Part shown: one piece after another, positions 57,057-64,000 of the stretch
Numbering within the stretch: the stretch's first letter is position 1
How the letters are laid out: every line of letters begins with the position of its first letter
Notes under the pieces: model-generated
Database searches by the model: none
What the model saw: only the letters and a program-made list of their open reading frames with translations
What the model was told of the DNA's origin: nothing
NCBI RefSeq assembly: GCF_003755185.1
Contig: NZ_RKIC01000011.1
Location: 1 to 64,000, forward strand
Source: Frigoribacterium sp. PhB24
GTDB lineage: Bacteria > Actinomycetota > Actinomycetes > Actinomycetales > Microbacteriaceae
Direction: 5' to 3'
Length of the DNA: 64,000 nt
Position numbers and translations under genes: made by a program

Positions 57057-57998
57057 TCAGCCGAGCAGCTCGGCCCGCCAGACGAGCGCGGCGGCCCCGA
57101 TCAAGGGGCTCTCGTCGCTCAACCCGGAGCGGACGACGCGGACGCGACGGGCGTACTCGTTGACCGGCGCCTCCTGGACCGTGGCCCGGACGAGGTCGAG
57201 GTAGTCGTCGCTGACGCGGGAGAACCCGCCGCCGATCGCGACGACGTCGAGGTCGAGCAGCGTGGTGACCGACGAGACGGCCTCGCCGACGGCGTTCGCC
57301 GAGCGGTGGACGGCGGCGACCGCGATCTCGTCACCCGAGACGTAGCCGGCCGCCAGGTCTTCGCCTCGCTCGCCCGGCCAGCCCTGTTCGCGGGCCCAGG
57401 CGACGACGTTCGGGCCCGAGGCGATGACCTCGAGGGTGGCGGCCCACGCGTTCTCGCCCGCGGGGCGGTCGGCGATCTGGATCTGGCCGATGTGACCGGC
57501 GTTGCCGGTGCCGCCCGAGAGCAGCCGGCCGTTGACGATCAGGCCGCCGCCGACGCCGGTCGAGACGGTGATCGCGAGGGCGTTGTCGGCACCCTGGGTG
57601 GCGCCCACCCAGTGCTCGGCGAGGGCGAGGCTGACGCCGTCGAGCCGCAGGGTGACCGGGGCGGCGTCGGGCAGGGTCGAGGCGGCGAGGGCCGCCACCT
57701 GCTCGCGCAGCGGGTAGCCGCGCCAGGCACGCAGGTTGATCGGCGACACCGTGCCGTGCACGAGGTCGACCGGCCCGGCGCTGCCGATGCCCGCCCCGAC
57801 GAGCGCGTCACCGTCGGGCAGGGAGTCGAGGGCGTGCGCGACGACCGCGCGGACCGCCTCGGCGAGTTCGTCGGACGTCGACCCGGCGCCGGTCGGGCGT
57901 CGGTCGCGACTGCCGTCGAGCAATGATCCGTCGGAGGCGACCAGGGCCGCCTCGACCTTCGTTCCGCCCACGTCGACGGCCAGTGCATAATCGGTCAC
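57057..57998 (-). CDS. ROK family sugar kinase lacking the zinc motif
   Basis: The 313-aa protein has the ATP site ALAVDVGGTKVEAALV, the substrate loop GSAGPVDLVHGTVSPINLRAW and TVSTGVGGGLIVNGRLLSG. The ROK zinc cluster (CxCGxxGC after the GH motif) is missing: GHIGQIQIADRPAGENAW has no cysteine. It may be a glucokinase or other hexokinase variant. GTG start. Near a PfkB sugar kinase. Confidence 0.8.
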   Translation of the reverse strand: MTDYALAVDVGGTKVEAALVASDGSLLDGSRDRRPTGAGSTSDELAEAVRAVVAHALDSLPDGDALVGAGIGSAGPVDLVHGTVSPINLRAWRGYPLREQVAALAASTLPDAAPVTLRLDGVSLALAEHWVGATQGADNALAITVSTGVGGGLIVNGRLLSGGTGNAGHIGQIQIADRPAGENAWAATLEVIASGPNVVAWAREQGWPGERGEDLAAGYVSGDEIAVAAVHRSANAVGEAVSSVTTLLDLDVVAIGGGFSRVSDDYLDLVRATVQEAPVNEYARRVRVVRSGLSDESPLIGAAALVWRAELLG

Positions 57999-58079
57999 GT
58001 CGGCCAGCGTAGCGGGGGAGCGCGACCCCACCGCGACCCGGAATAGGGTGGCTCCCGGCACGCTCACGAAAGGCACCCC

Positions 58080-59003
58080 ATGCACAGCACCGACGGTCGG
58101 GTCGCCGTTCTCGGCGACGCCCTCATCGACGAGATCCGCACCGACGAGGGCTCGACCGACCACGTCGGCGGGGCCGGCCTCAACGTCGCCGTCGGGCTCA
58201 GTCGCCTCGGCGTGGCCACGACCCTGCTCGCGTCGATCGGTGACGACGCCGACGGCGAGTCGATCCGGGCTTTCCTCGCCGAGTACGACGTCGAGCTGGT
58301 GGCCACGATCAACCCGCTCGGCACGGGTCGCGCCGTCTCGCTGCGGGTCGACGGCGAGCCGACCTACGTCTTCACCGACGCCGCCGTCGCGCGGGGCCTC
58401 GACTTCTCGTCCGAGCAGCTCGCGGTGCTCGGGGCCGCGCCCGTGGTCGCCGTCAGCTCGTACCCGTTCGACGACCCCGCCCTCACCGACCGGCTGCTGC
58501 GGGTCGTCGGCGGCGACCCGGTGCGGCTCGTCGTCGACCCGAACCCGCGGCCCGGGTTCCTGCCCGGAGGCGCCGCGCAGATCGCCGACTTCGCCGCCGG
58601 CTTCGAGCGGGTGGCGGCGTCGACCCTGCTCGTCAAGATCGGCGACGACGACGCCGAACTCGTCGCCGGGCGGTCGCTCGACGACTGGCAGGAGGCGCTC
58701 CTCGCGGCGGGCACCGGGGGAGTCCTCGCCACGCGCGGCTCGGCCGGGGCGAGCCTGGTGCTGGCGAGGTCGGCGGAGGGCACCGACCGCCACGACGTGA
58801 CGCGCGGGATCTCGTCGGCCGAAGGCGAGGTCGTCGACACGATGGGCGCGGGCGACGCGACCTTCGCGTCGATCGTCGCCTCGCTGCTCGCCGAGCGGCG
58901 CGAGCCCGGCTCGGTCGACTGGTCGGCGGCACTCGACCGGGCGATGGACGTCGCGGCGGCGACGGTCAGGGCTCCGGGGGCGCTGCTGCGGCTGCCCCGC
59001 TGA
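58080..59003 (+). CDS. PfkB family carbohydrate kinase
   Basis: The 307-aa kinase has an N-terminal GGAGLNVAVGLSRLG (PfkB signature 1) and DTMGAGDATFASIV (signature 2, catalytic Asp). It phosphorylates a sugar or nucleoside; the substrate is unknown. AAAGG eight bases before the ATG. Divergent from the ROK kinase. Confidence 0.88.
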   Translation: MHSTDGRVAVLGDALIDEIRTDEGSTDHVGGAGLNVAVGLSRLGVATTLLASIGDDADGESIRAFLAEYDVELVATINPLGTGRAVSLRVDGEPTYVFTDAAVARGLDFSSEQLAVLGAAPVVAVSSYPFDDPALTDRLLRVVGGDPVRLVVDPNPRPGFLPGGAAQIADFAAGFERVAASTLLVKIGDDDAELVAGRSLDDWQEALLAAGTGGVLATRGSAGASLVLARSAEGTDRHDVTRGISSAEGEVVDTMGAGDATFASIVASLLAERREPGSVDWSAALDRAMDVAAATVRAPGALLRLPR

Positions 59004-59024
59004 CGCCGACGGGGTCCGCCGACC

Positions 59025-59034
59025 CGCGCCTCCT
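59025..59034 (-). repeat. AGGAGGCGCGG word, intergenic
   Basis: Single - copy between the PfkB stop and the long hairpin. Confidence 0.9.
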
Positions 59035-59054
59035 GCGCTCTGCCCTGCCGGGAA

Positions 59055-59112
59055 CACCGCCGAGTGGACAGGACGCCGCGAAATGGGGCGGTGTCCTGTC
59101 CACTCGGCGGTG
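59055..59112. terminator. Perfect 20-bp hairpin, extendable
   Basis: Arms 59055-59074 and 59093-59112; a two-base bulge then allows three more pairs. The loop has its own small stem. Between convergent PfkB and dehydrogenase genes. Confidence 0.88.
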
Positions 59113-59135
59113 TGTTCGCGGGGCGTCGGTGAGAC

Positions 59136-60143
59136 TCAGTCGAGCGACTCGGCGACCGCCCGGGCCTTGCCCGAGAGGTACCAGTGCGACCGCGCGCCGG
59201 TCTCGACCGGTTGCATGCCCACGACGACCTTGCCGCGCGAGTGTTGCTCGGCGAGGTCCTCGAACGCCTGGGCGATGTAGTCGAAGGGGTAGAACCCCGA
59301 GACGAGGACGCGCAGCTTGTTCTCGGCGATGAGCTTCGCGAGGGCCGAGAGGATCATCGCGGGTTCGGTGTCGTCGCGTTCGGCGCCGATGAAGCGGATC
59401 TCGCGTTCGAGGCGGTCCTCGCTCGAGCTGAACCGCGCCGGGAGCACGCCGAGATCGTGGCTCAGCGAGGGGTTGTCGCCGCCGAAGTTGTCGATGAAGG
59501 CGGTGACGTGGCGGTCGGTGCCCGCGGCCTCGTCGATCCGCTCGCGCAGACCCTCGCCGTAGTCGACGGGCACGACGCCGATCGAGCGCAGGTAGTCGTG
59601 GTTGCCCGGGCTGCAGGTGCCGATCACCTTGGCGCCGAGCTGCAGGGCGAGCTGGCACTCGATGTGGCCGACACCGCCCGCGGCGGCTGTGATGACCACG
59701 ACGTCATCCGGTCCGAGGTGCAGGCTGCGGACCGTGTCGTACGCGGTCGCCCCGGCGAGGTACAACCCTCCGGCGACCTCCCACGGGACGTGCTGCGGCT
59801 TCGGCACGACGGCGCTCGCCGGGACGGCGACGTAGGTGGCGTGCGCCCCGCCGCCGACCGCGTGACCGATGACCTCGGCACCGACCGAGAAGTTGCGCAC
59901 GGCGGCCCCGCGCTTCTTGACGATGCCTGCGAAGCACGACCCCTCGCGGGCCGGGAAGTCGAGCGGCAGCCGTTCGACGAAGTCGCCCTGGCGGATGAAG
60001 TTCTCGATGTGGTTCAGTCCGGCGCAGATCACCTCGACGACGACCTCGTCGTCGGCCGGTGTCGGCAGCGGCTGCTCGACGAAGTGCAGCTGGGCGACGT
60101 CTCCGTACCCGTCGAATTCGATGGCCTTGCCCGGTCGTGCCAT
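59136..60143 (-). CDS. Zinc-type quinone oxidoreductase-like dehydrogenase
   Basis: The 335-aa MDR protein has the N-terminal catalytic domain (VICAGLNHIENFIRQGDF, PAREGSCFAGIV) and the nucleotide loop ITAAAGGVGHIECQLALQLGAKVIG, the AxxGGVG form of NADP-dependent quinone reductases. No zinc-ligand cysteine set is visible. GGAGG in a one-mismatch repeat word (TGGAGGCGCG) precedes the ATG by six bases. Confidence 0.85.
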   Translation of the reverse strand: MARPGKAIEFDGYGDVAQLHFVEQPLPTPADDEVVVEVICAGLNHIENFIRQGDFVERLPLDFPAREGSCFAGIVKKRGAAVRNFSVGAEVIGHAVGGGAHATYVAVPASAVVPKPQHVPWEVAGGLYLAGATAYDTVRSLHLGPDDVVVITAAAGGVGHIECQLALQLGAKVIGTCSPGNHDYLRSIGVVPVDYGEGLRERIDEAAGTDRHVTAFIDNFGGDNPSLSHDLGVLPARFSSSEDRLEREIRFIGAERDDTEPAMILSALAKLIAENKLRVLVSGFYPFDYIAQAFEDLAEQHSRGKVVVGMQPVETGARSHWYLSGKARAVAESLD

Positions 60144-60269
60144 GACGCGCCTCCACTGCTGTCGTCGCGGTGGCGCCTGTGCCGTCGCGAGGTCACTGAA
60201 GTGTGCGCCTTCCGCGTGGCCGCCGACCGTGGGGCACTCTTCGAGTTGCCTGGGCGCGGGACGAGGGTC

Positions 60270-60279
60270 AGGAGGCGCG
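60270..60279 (+). repeat. AGGAGGCGCGG word, intergenic
   Basis: Single + copy downstream of the metallopeptidase gene of the other strand. Confidence 0.9.
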
Positions 60280-60293
60280 GGTCGGCCTCGCCG

Positions 60294-61196
60294 TCAGAGC
60301 CGGTCGGTCGGCACCGAGAACGTGTCGCAGGCCGTCGCGCCCTGGCTGCGGCCGGTCTCGAACCACTTCTGGCGCTGCTCGGCCGAGCCGTGCGTCCAGG
60401 TGTCGGGGTCGACCTGGCCGCCGCTCGCGGACTGGATGCGGTCGTCTCCGACGGCGGCCGCAGCGTCGAGCGCGTCGGCGACCTGCTGCTCGGTGACCGG
60501 TTCGAGGAACGTGACGCCGTCGGCGTCCTGGATGGTCGAGGCCGAGCCGACCCAGGCGCCGGCGTAGCAGTCGGCCTGGACCTCGAGCCGGATGGTGTCG
60601 GAGCCCGGCCCGGTGTCGCTGCGGTCGGCGCGGTCGAAGGCGCCGGTCAGCTGCTGGATGTGGTGACCCCACTCGTGGCCGACGACGTACATCTGGGCGA
60701 GGGGGCCGCCGCTGGCCCCGAACTGCGACCGCAGCTGCTCGAAGAAGTCCGTGTCGACGAAGAGGGCCTCGTCGGGCGGGCAGTAGAACGGCCCGGTGGC
60801 GCTCGTCGCCCCACCGCAGCCGGTGTCGGTCGACCCGCTGAAGAGGAAGAAGTCGGGGGTGCGGTAGTCGGTGACACCGAGTGCCGGGGCCTCGGTGCCC
60901 CAGTACGTGTTGAGCGACGTCGCGGCGCCCACCATGCGGCAGTCGATGCTCTCGTTGGCCTGGGCGCCCGTCGTGCACTCGGACGAGAGGTCGCCGCCGT
61001 CGAGGGGCTGTGCGGCCCCCGAGCCCGTTCCGCCGCCGAGCAGCCCCGACACGTTGACCCCGGTGGCCTGGCTGATGAGGAAGACGGCGATCAGGCCGAC
61101 GATGCCGATGCCGCCGCCGGCGACACCCACCGTGCGACCGCGGCCGCGTCGCTTGACCCTGCTGCCGTCGAGGCGCGCGTCGTCGTTGAAGGACAT
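60294..61196 (-). CDS. Neutral zinc metallopeptidase (YpfJ family)
   Basis: The 300-aa membrane-anchored protein has a basic N terminus, one helix (residues about 23-45), a Gly/Ser linker and the peptidase domain with HEWGH (His174-Glu175-His178) and a downstream LEVQADCYAG, the third ligand region. Several cysteines likely pair outside the cell. TACCGT seven bases before the ATG suggests leaderless expression. Confidence 0.9.
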   Translation of the reverse strand: MSFNDDARLDGSRVKRRGRGRTVGVAGGGIGIVGLIAVFLISQATGVNVSGLLGGGTGSGAAQPLDGGDLSSECTTGAQANESIDCRMVGAATSLNTYWGTEAPALGVTDYRTPDFFLFSGSTDTGCGGATSATGPFYCPPDEALFVDTDFFEQLRSQFGASGGPLAQMYVVGHEWGHHIQQLTGAFDRADRSDTGPGSDTIRLEVQADCYAGAWVGSASTIQDADGVTFLEPVTEQQVADALDAAAAVGDDRIQSASGGQVDPDTWTHGSAEQRQKWFETGRSQGATACDTFSVPTDRL

Positions 61197-61223
61197 GACG
61201 CCGACGGTAGCGCAGGGCGGGCG

Positions 61224-61661
61224 TCAGTGCCCTTCGGCGGCCTCTTTCGCCTCGCGCTCTTTGCGGAGGACCTCGCGGCCGGCATTGCGCTCTTTCACGC
61301 GGAGCTCTTCTTCGCGCACGTCGGCGTGGATGCCGCGTTCGGTGCGCAGCCAGTCGGGCATCTCGTCGAGCAGGGCGTGGATCTCGTCGGTGGTCATGAC
61401 GTCGTCGACGCCCGCGCGGGCGAGGCCGGAGGTCGAGATGCCGAGCTTCTGGGCGACGACGGGCCTCGGGTGCGGGCCGGTGCGGCGCAGCTCGGACAGC
61501 CACTCGGGCGGGTTCGTGCTGAGTTCGGCGAAGGCCTCGCGCGTGACGGGGGCGGCCTGGAACTCGGCGGGCGTGGCCGGCAGGTACACGCCGAGCTTCT
61601 TGGCGGCCGTGAAGGGCTTGAGGGTCTGCGGCTGCTTGCCGGACGGCGCGTCGGAGGTCAT
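61224..61661 (-). CDS. DUF5997 family protein
   Basis: The 145-aa protein matches DUF5997: KPFTAAKKLGVYLPATPAEF, PPEWLSELRRTGPHPRPVVAQKLGISTSGLARAGVDD. It has a helix-turn-helix-like central segment but no proven DNA binding. Leaderless: TACCCT (61673-61668) plus six bases to ATG. Its promoter overlaps that of the divergent LysR-like gene. Confidence 0.85.
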   Translation of the reverse strand: MTSDAPSGKQPQTLKPFTAAKKLGVYLPATPAEFQAAPVTREAFAELSTNPPEWLSELRRTGPHPRPVVAQKLGISTSGLARAGVDDVMTTDEIHALLDEMPDWLRTERGIHADVREEELRVKERNAGREVLRKEREAKEAAEGH

Positions 61662-61667
61662 CTGTCC

Positions 61668-61688
61668 AGGGTACCGGGCCGATACCCT
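61668..61688. promoter_or_regulatory. Paired divergent leaderless -10 boxes
   Basis: TACCCT on the - strand (61673-61668) and TACCCT on the + strand (61683-61688), each six bases from its ATG. Only 33 bases separate the two start codons, so the -35 region of each lies inside or beyond the other gene's start. Confidence 0.7.
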
Positions 61689-61694
61689 CGACCC

Positions 61695-62420
61695 ATGACG
61701 ACCGAGCCCACCCGCGCCCCGTTCCGCATCGGGGTCGTGCCCGGCGTGACCCTGTCGAAGTGGTCGAGGCTGTGGGAGGAGCGTCGCCCCGAGACCCCGT
61801 TGGCCTTCGTGCCGCTCGCCGACGCCGAGGCCGTGCCCGCCCTCGACGACGCCCGGGGCGACGACCGGGTCGACATGGTGCTGGCCCGCCTGCCGATCGA
61901 GGCCGAGGGATTGTCGGTCATCCGGCTCTACGACGAGCGAGCCGTCGTCGTCGTGCCGAAGGACCACGCCGTCGCCTCGGCCGGCGCCGAGGACGAGGTC
62001 GACGCCGCCGCGTTCGCCGACGAGCACCGGCACGACCTCGACCCGTCGCTCTCGGTCGCCGAGGCCGTCGCAGTCGTCGCGACCGGTGCGGGCGTCGCGG
62101 TCGTGCCGCAGTCCCTCGCCCGACTGCACGCCCGGAAAGAGGTCACCTACCGCTACGTCGCCGACCTGCCGCCGACCACGATCGCGCTGGTCTGGCCCGA
62201 CGGCGAGCTCACCGACGACCTCGACGACTTCATCGGCGTCGTCCGGGGTCGCACGGCCCGCAGCTCGCGATCGAGGAGGCGCGACGAGCCCGAGCAGGCC
62301 GCCACGGCCCGCAAGGGGTCGACTCCCGACCCGCGCGGAGCCAAGCCGAAGCGCACGCCGCCCAAGGGTCGGGGGCCGCAACGCGGCACCGGCCGCAGTC
62401 GGCCTCGCCGCGGGCGCTGA
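61695..62420 (+). CDS. LysR-type effector-binding domain without DNA-binding domain
   Basis: The 241-aa protein is a periplasmic-binding-like fold as in the C domain of LysR regulators (FRIGVVPGVTLSKWSRLWEE, VDMVLARLPI, ERAVVVVPKDH, GAGVAVVPQSLARLH), but starts directly at it: no N-terminal helix-turn-helix. A basic 45-residue Arg/Lys/Pro tail ends it, coded partly by an AGGAGGCGCG copy (62274-62283). The divergent DUF5997 gene is its usual neighbour, so the two may act as a split regulator (inference). Confidence 0.82.
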   Translation: MTTEPTRAPFRIGVVPGVTLSKWSRLWEERRPETPLAFVPLADAEAVPALDDARGDDRVDMVLARLPIEAEGLSVIRLYDERAVVVVPKDHAVASAGAEDEVDAAAFADEHRHDLDPSLSVAEAVAVVATGAGVAVVPQSLARLHARKEVTYRYVADLPPTTIALVWPDGELTDDLDDFIGVVRGRTARSSRSRRRDEPEQAATARKGSTPDPRGAKPKRTPPKGRGPQRGTGRSRPRRGR

Positions 62421-62522
62421 CCCGCTCGCGCCGAGCCCACGCGGCACCCCAGCCCTGGCGAGTCGGCGGCAGGGCGCGGCAGGGGCGTCTGACAAGCTGA
62501 GCGGATGTCGAAGGAGACCCGC

Positions 62523-63287
62523 ATGTCGAGGAAGATCTGTCTGCTCACCGGTGCCGGCCGGGCGAACTCGATCGCGAACGGCATCGCCCACGAGCTCGCC
62601 GCCGACGGGTGGGACCTCGCCCTGACCACCTGGGACGGTTACGACGCCTCCATGCCCTGGGGTCTGACGGCCGTCGACGTGGACGCGCTCGTCTCCGAGC
62701 TCGAGGCCGTGGGGGCGCGCGTGACCGTGTACCCGGCGGATCTGGCGGACCCGGGGACTCCCGCGCGCCTCCTCGGGGCGGTCAACGCCGACCTGGGGCC
62801 GGTCACCGCGCTCGTGCTGTCCCACTCGCACAGCGTCGACTCGTCGATCCTCGACACGACGCTCGAGAGCTGGGACGCCCACTACGCCGTCAACGTGCGG
62901 GCGGCCTGGCTGGCGATCAAGGCGTTCGCCGAGCAGCTGCCCCCGGTCGAGCTGCTCCACGACGGCGCCCGCGTCGTCGCCCTGACGAGCGACCACGTCG
63001 TGCACAACCTGCCCTACGGGTCGAGCAAGGGGGCCCTCGACCGGCTCGTGATCGCGGCGGCGCGTGAGCTCGGACACTTGGGCGTCTCGTCCAACGCGCT
63101 GAACCCCGGTCCGATCGACACGGGGTGGATGGACGACGAGATCCGGGCGAGCGGCACCGAGCGGCAGCCGACCGGGCACCTCGGCACGCCCGCGGACATC
63201 GGTCGGGTCGTGCGCTTCCTGCTGTCGCCCGAGGGGCGCTGGATCTCGGGCCAGCTGATCAAGGCCGACGGCGGCTTCTCGGTCTGA
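62523..63287 (+). CDS. Short-chain dehydrogenase/reductase
   Basis: The 254-aa SDR has an NAD-binding LLTGAGRANSIANGIAHELA, SHSHSVDSSI in the catalytic serine region, YGSSKGALDRLVIAA (YxxxK) and PGPIDTGWMDDE. The TGAGRxNSIAxGIA form resembles enoyl-ACP reductase-like SDRs, but the function is open. AAGGAG six bases before ATG 62523 favours it over ATG 62505. An AGGAGGCGCG copy (62764-62773, - strand) codes for Ala-Arg-Leu-Leu. Confidence 0.88.
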   Translation: MSRKICLLTGAGRANSIANGIAHELAADGWDLALTTWDGYDASMPWGLTAVDVDALVSELEAVGARVTVYPADLADPGTPARLLGAVNADLGPVTALVLSHSHSVDSSILDTTLESWDAHYAVNVRAAWLAIKAFAEQLPPVELLHDGARVVALTSDHVVHNLPYGSSKGALDRLVIAAARELGHLGVSSNALNPGPIDTGWMDDEIRASGTERQPTGHLGTPADIGRVVRFLLSPEGRWISGQLIKADGGFSV

Positions 63288-63413
63288 GGGCGTCCGACCC
63301 GAGATCGCCGCACCCTGTACCCCGCGTCGCTGGGTGGCGGGTCGACGCCTGCGGGGTACCGTCCACGCCACCACCGCGCGGCACCGGCCGGCGGCGGACG
63401 GATCGACACACCA

Positions 63414-63423
63414 AGGAGGCGCG
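63414..63423 (+). promoter_or_regulatory. AGGAGGCGCG word acting as ribosome binding site
   Basis: The word abuts the ATG at 63424, the same geometry as at galT. Confidence 0.85.
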
Positions 63424-63636
63424 ATGTCGTTCAGCACGGGAGACCACGTCACCTGGAACACCCCTCAGGGCGAGACCCACGGCACGGTCGTGGAGAAGCG
63501 CGTCAAGGAGTTCCAGCTCGACGGACAGAAGTTCAAGGCCTCGGACGACGAGCCCTACTTCGTCGTCGAGAGCGACAAGAGCGGGGCGAAGGCCGCCCAC
63601 AAGGGCTCGTCGCTGAGCCCCAAGAAGAAGAAGTAG
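63424..63636 (+). CDS. DUF2945 (HVA1) family protein
   Basis: A 70-aa protein: FSTGDHVTWNTPQGETHGTVVEK then DEPYFVVESDKSGAKAAHKGSSL and a poly-Lys end. HVA1 proteins have a small beta-barrel and unknown function; fungal relatives include hypervirulence-associated proteins. Followed 60 bases later by another small gene. Confidence 0.88.
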   Translation: MSFSTGDHVTWNTPQGETHGTVVEKRVKEFQLDGQKFKASDDEPYFVVESDKSGAKAAHKGSSLSPKKKK

Positions 63637-63695
63637 CACCAGCCGCACCACACCCACCACCGCCCCGCCCCACCCCACCCCATGAGGAGAAGACC

Positions 63696-63932
63696 ATGGC
63701 CGACCTGAACGACGTGCGCTGGAACGACGAAGCGCGCGACAAGATCCTGACCGACGCCGACAACGTGCTGCGCGACGCCGTCCGCGACGCCGCGGCCGCC
63801 CATTCGGGCGAGTCGTGGGAGGAGTCCTTCAAGGCGATCAACGACGCCGTCAAGAACCGCTTCATCGACTACGAGCCCGGCCCGGACGTCCGCAAGTACG
63901 CCGAGGCGATCGAGCGCGGCGACTTCAGCTGA
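63696..63932 (+). CDS. Small helical hypothetical protein
   Basis: A 78-aa acidic, helical protein (NEARDKILTDADNVLRDAVRDA is not contiguous with its N terminus MADLNDVRW). GAGGAGA six bases before the ATG. Probably in a transcript with the DUF2945 gene. Function unknown. Confidence 0.65.
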   Translation: MADLNDVRWNDEARDKILTDADNVLRDAVRDAAAAHSGESWEESFKAINDAVKNRFIDYEPGPDVRKYAEAIERGDFS

Positions 63933-64000
63933 GCCGTGCCTCCTGGCCGGCGTCGACCCGTCGCACCCGTGAGCTGAGCGCCACGGCAACCGCGACGGTG

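Noticed and set aside
59184-62420. A 1078-codon + strand reading frame antisense to the dehydrogenase, peptidase and DUF5997 genes
   Set aside because: High-G+C DNA opens long antisense frames. Only its 3' end (from 61695) has family motifs and a start signal; the rest mirrors real genes on the other strand.

Overview
The window is about 70-75% G+C (my estimate) and reads as a chromosomal segment of an actinobacterium, most likely family Microbacteriaceae. The lineage markers are the mycothiol synthase/GlnR pair, CarD, a SenX3-RegX3 type two-component system next to PhoU, a MutT1-type Nudix/phosphatase fused protein, DUF5997 beside a LysR-type effector domain, the ClpS-DUF2017 pair, and many genes whose start codon lies 6-7 nt after a TANNNT -10 box (leaderless mRNAs). 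Curtobacterium or Frigoribacterium would fit, but the genus is a guess. I see no phage, insertion sequence, integrase or CRISPR array.

Layout. 1-260 is G/C homopolymer that looks like a contig-end artefact. 0.4-11.5 kb: two MFS exporters, a zinc-ribbon protein, an Asp23 protein, a 4Fe-4S photolyase, lipoproteins, an SGNH hydrolase, an ABC-F ATPase and a PspC protein. 11.5-14.8 kb: clpS-DUF2017 and glyA-folD. 15-19.5 kb: a Leloir galactose cluster (galK, galT, a divergent DeoR repressor with a 10-bp-phased operator, and an aldose 1-epimerase). 19.9 kb: tRNA-Lys. 21.5-23 kb: an ECF sigma factor and its anti-sigma factor. 23-30.7 kb: a phosphate block, pstSCAB behind a three-repeat PHO box, then mutT1-ppk. 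31-35 kb: mshD, glnR, small membrane proteins, a nitrobindin-like protein and ygfZ. 36-41.4 kb: gpmA, phoU, senX3-regX3. 41.5-46.5 kb: lipoprotein, then carD-ispDF-cysS-rlmB, an overlapping housekeeping operon. 46.8-56 kb: DUF4032, a sugar ABC ATPase, a DsbA-like thioredoxin, a phosphoesterase, AI-2E permease, MFS-MarR. 56-64 kb: dehydrogenases, ROK and PfkB sugar kinases, a zinc metallopeptidase, DUF5997/LysR, an SDR and small proteins.

The phosphate genes form one logical unit: PstSCAB imports phosphate, Ppk stores it as polyphosphate, PhoU and SenX3-RegX3 sense and regulate, and 11-bp-phased GGTGAAC-like repeats sit upstream of both pstS and phoU. The galactose genes form a second unit under an apparent DeoR operator.

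The most unusual signal is not a gene. The word AGGAGGCGCG (31 of 43 copies extend to AGGAGGCGCGG) occurs 43 times by hand count on both strands, where fewer than one copy is expected. It forms the stems of four intergenic hairpins, lies in linkers and termini inside coding regions (including an in-frame block in the photolyase), and serves as the ribosome binding site of two genes. Its density, pairing and placement resemble the DNA uptake sequences of Neisseria and Pasteurellaceae, which I do not know to be described in Actinobacteria. Convergent gene ends also carry unusually long, near-perfect hairpins of unrelated sequence.
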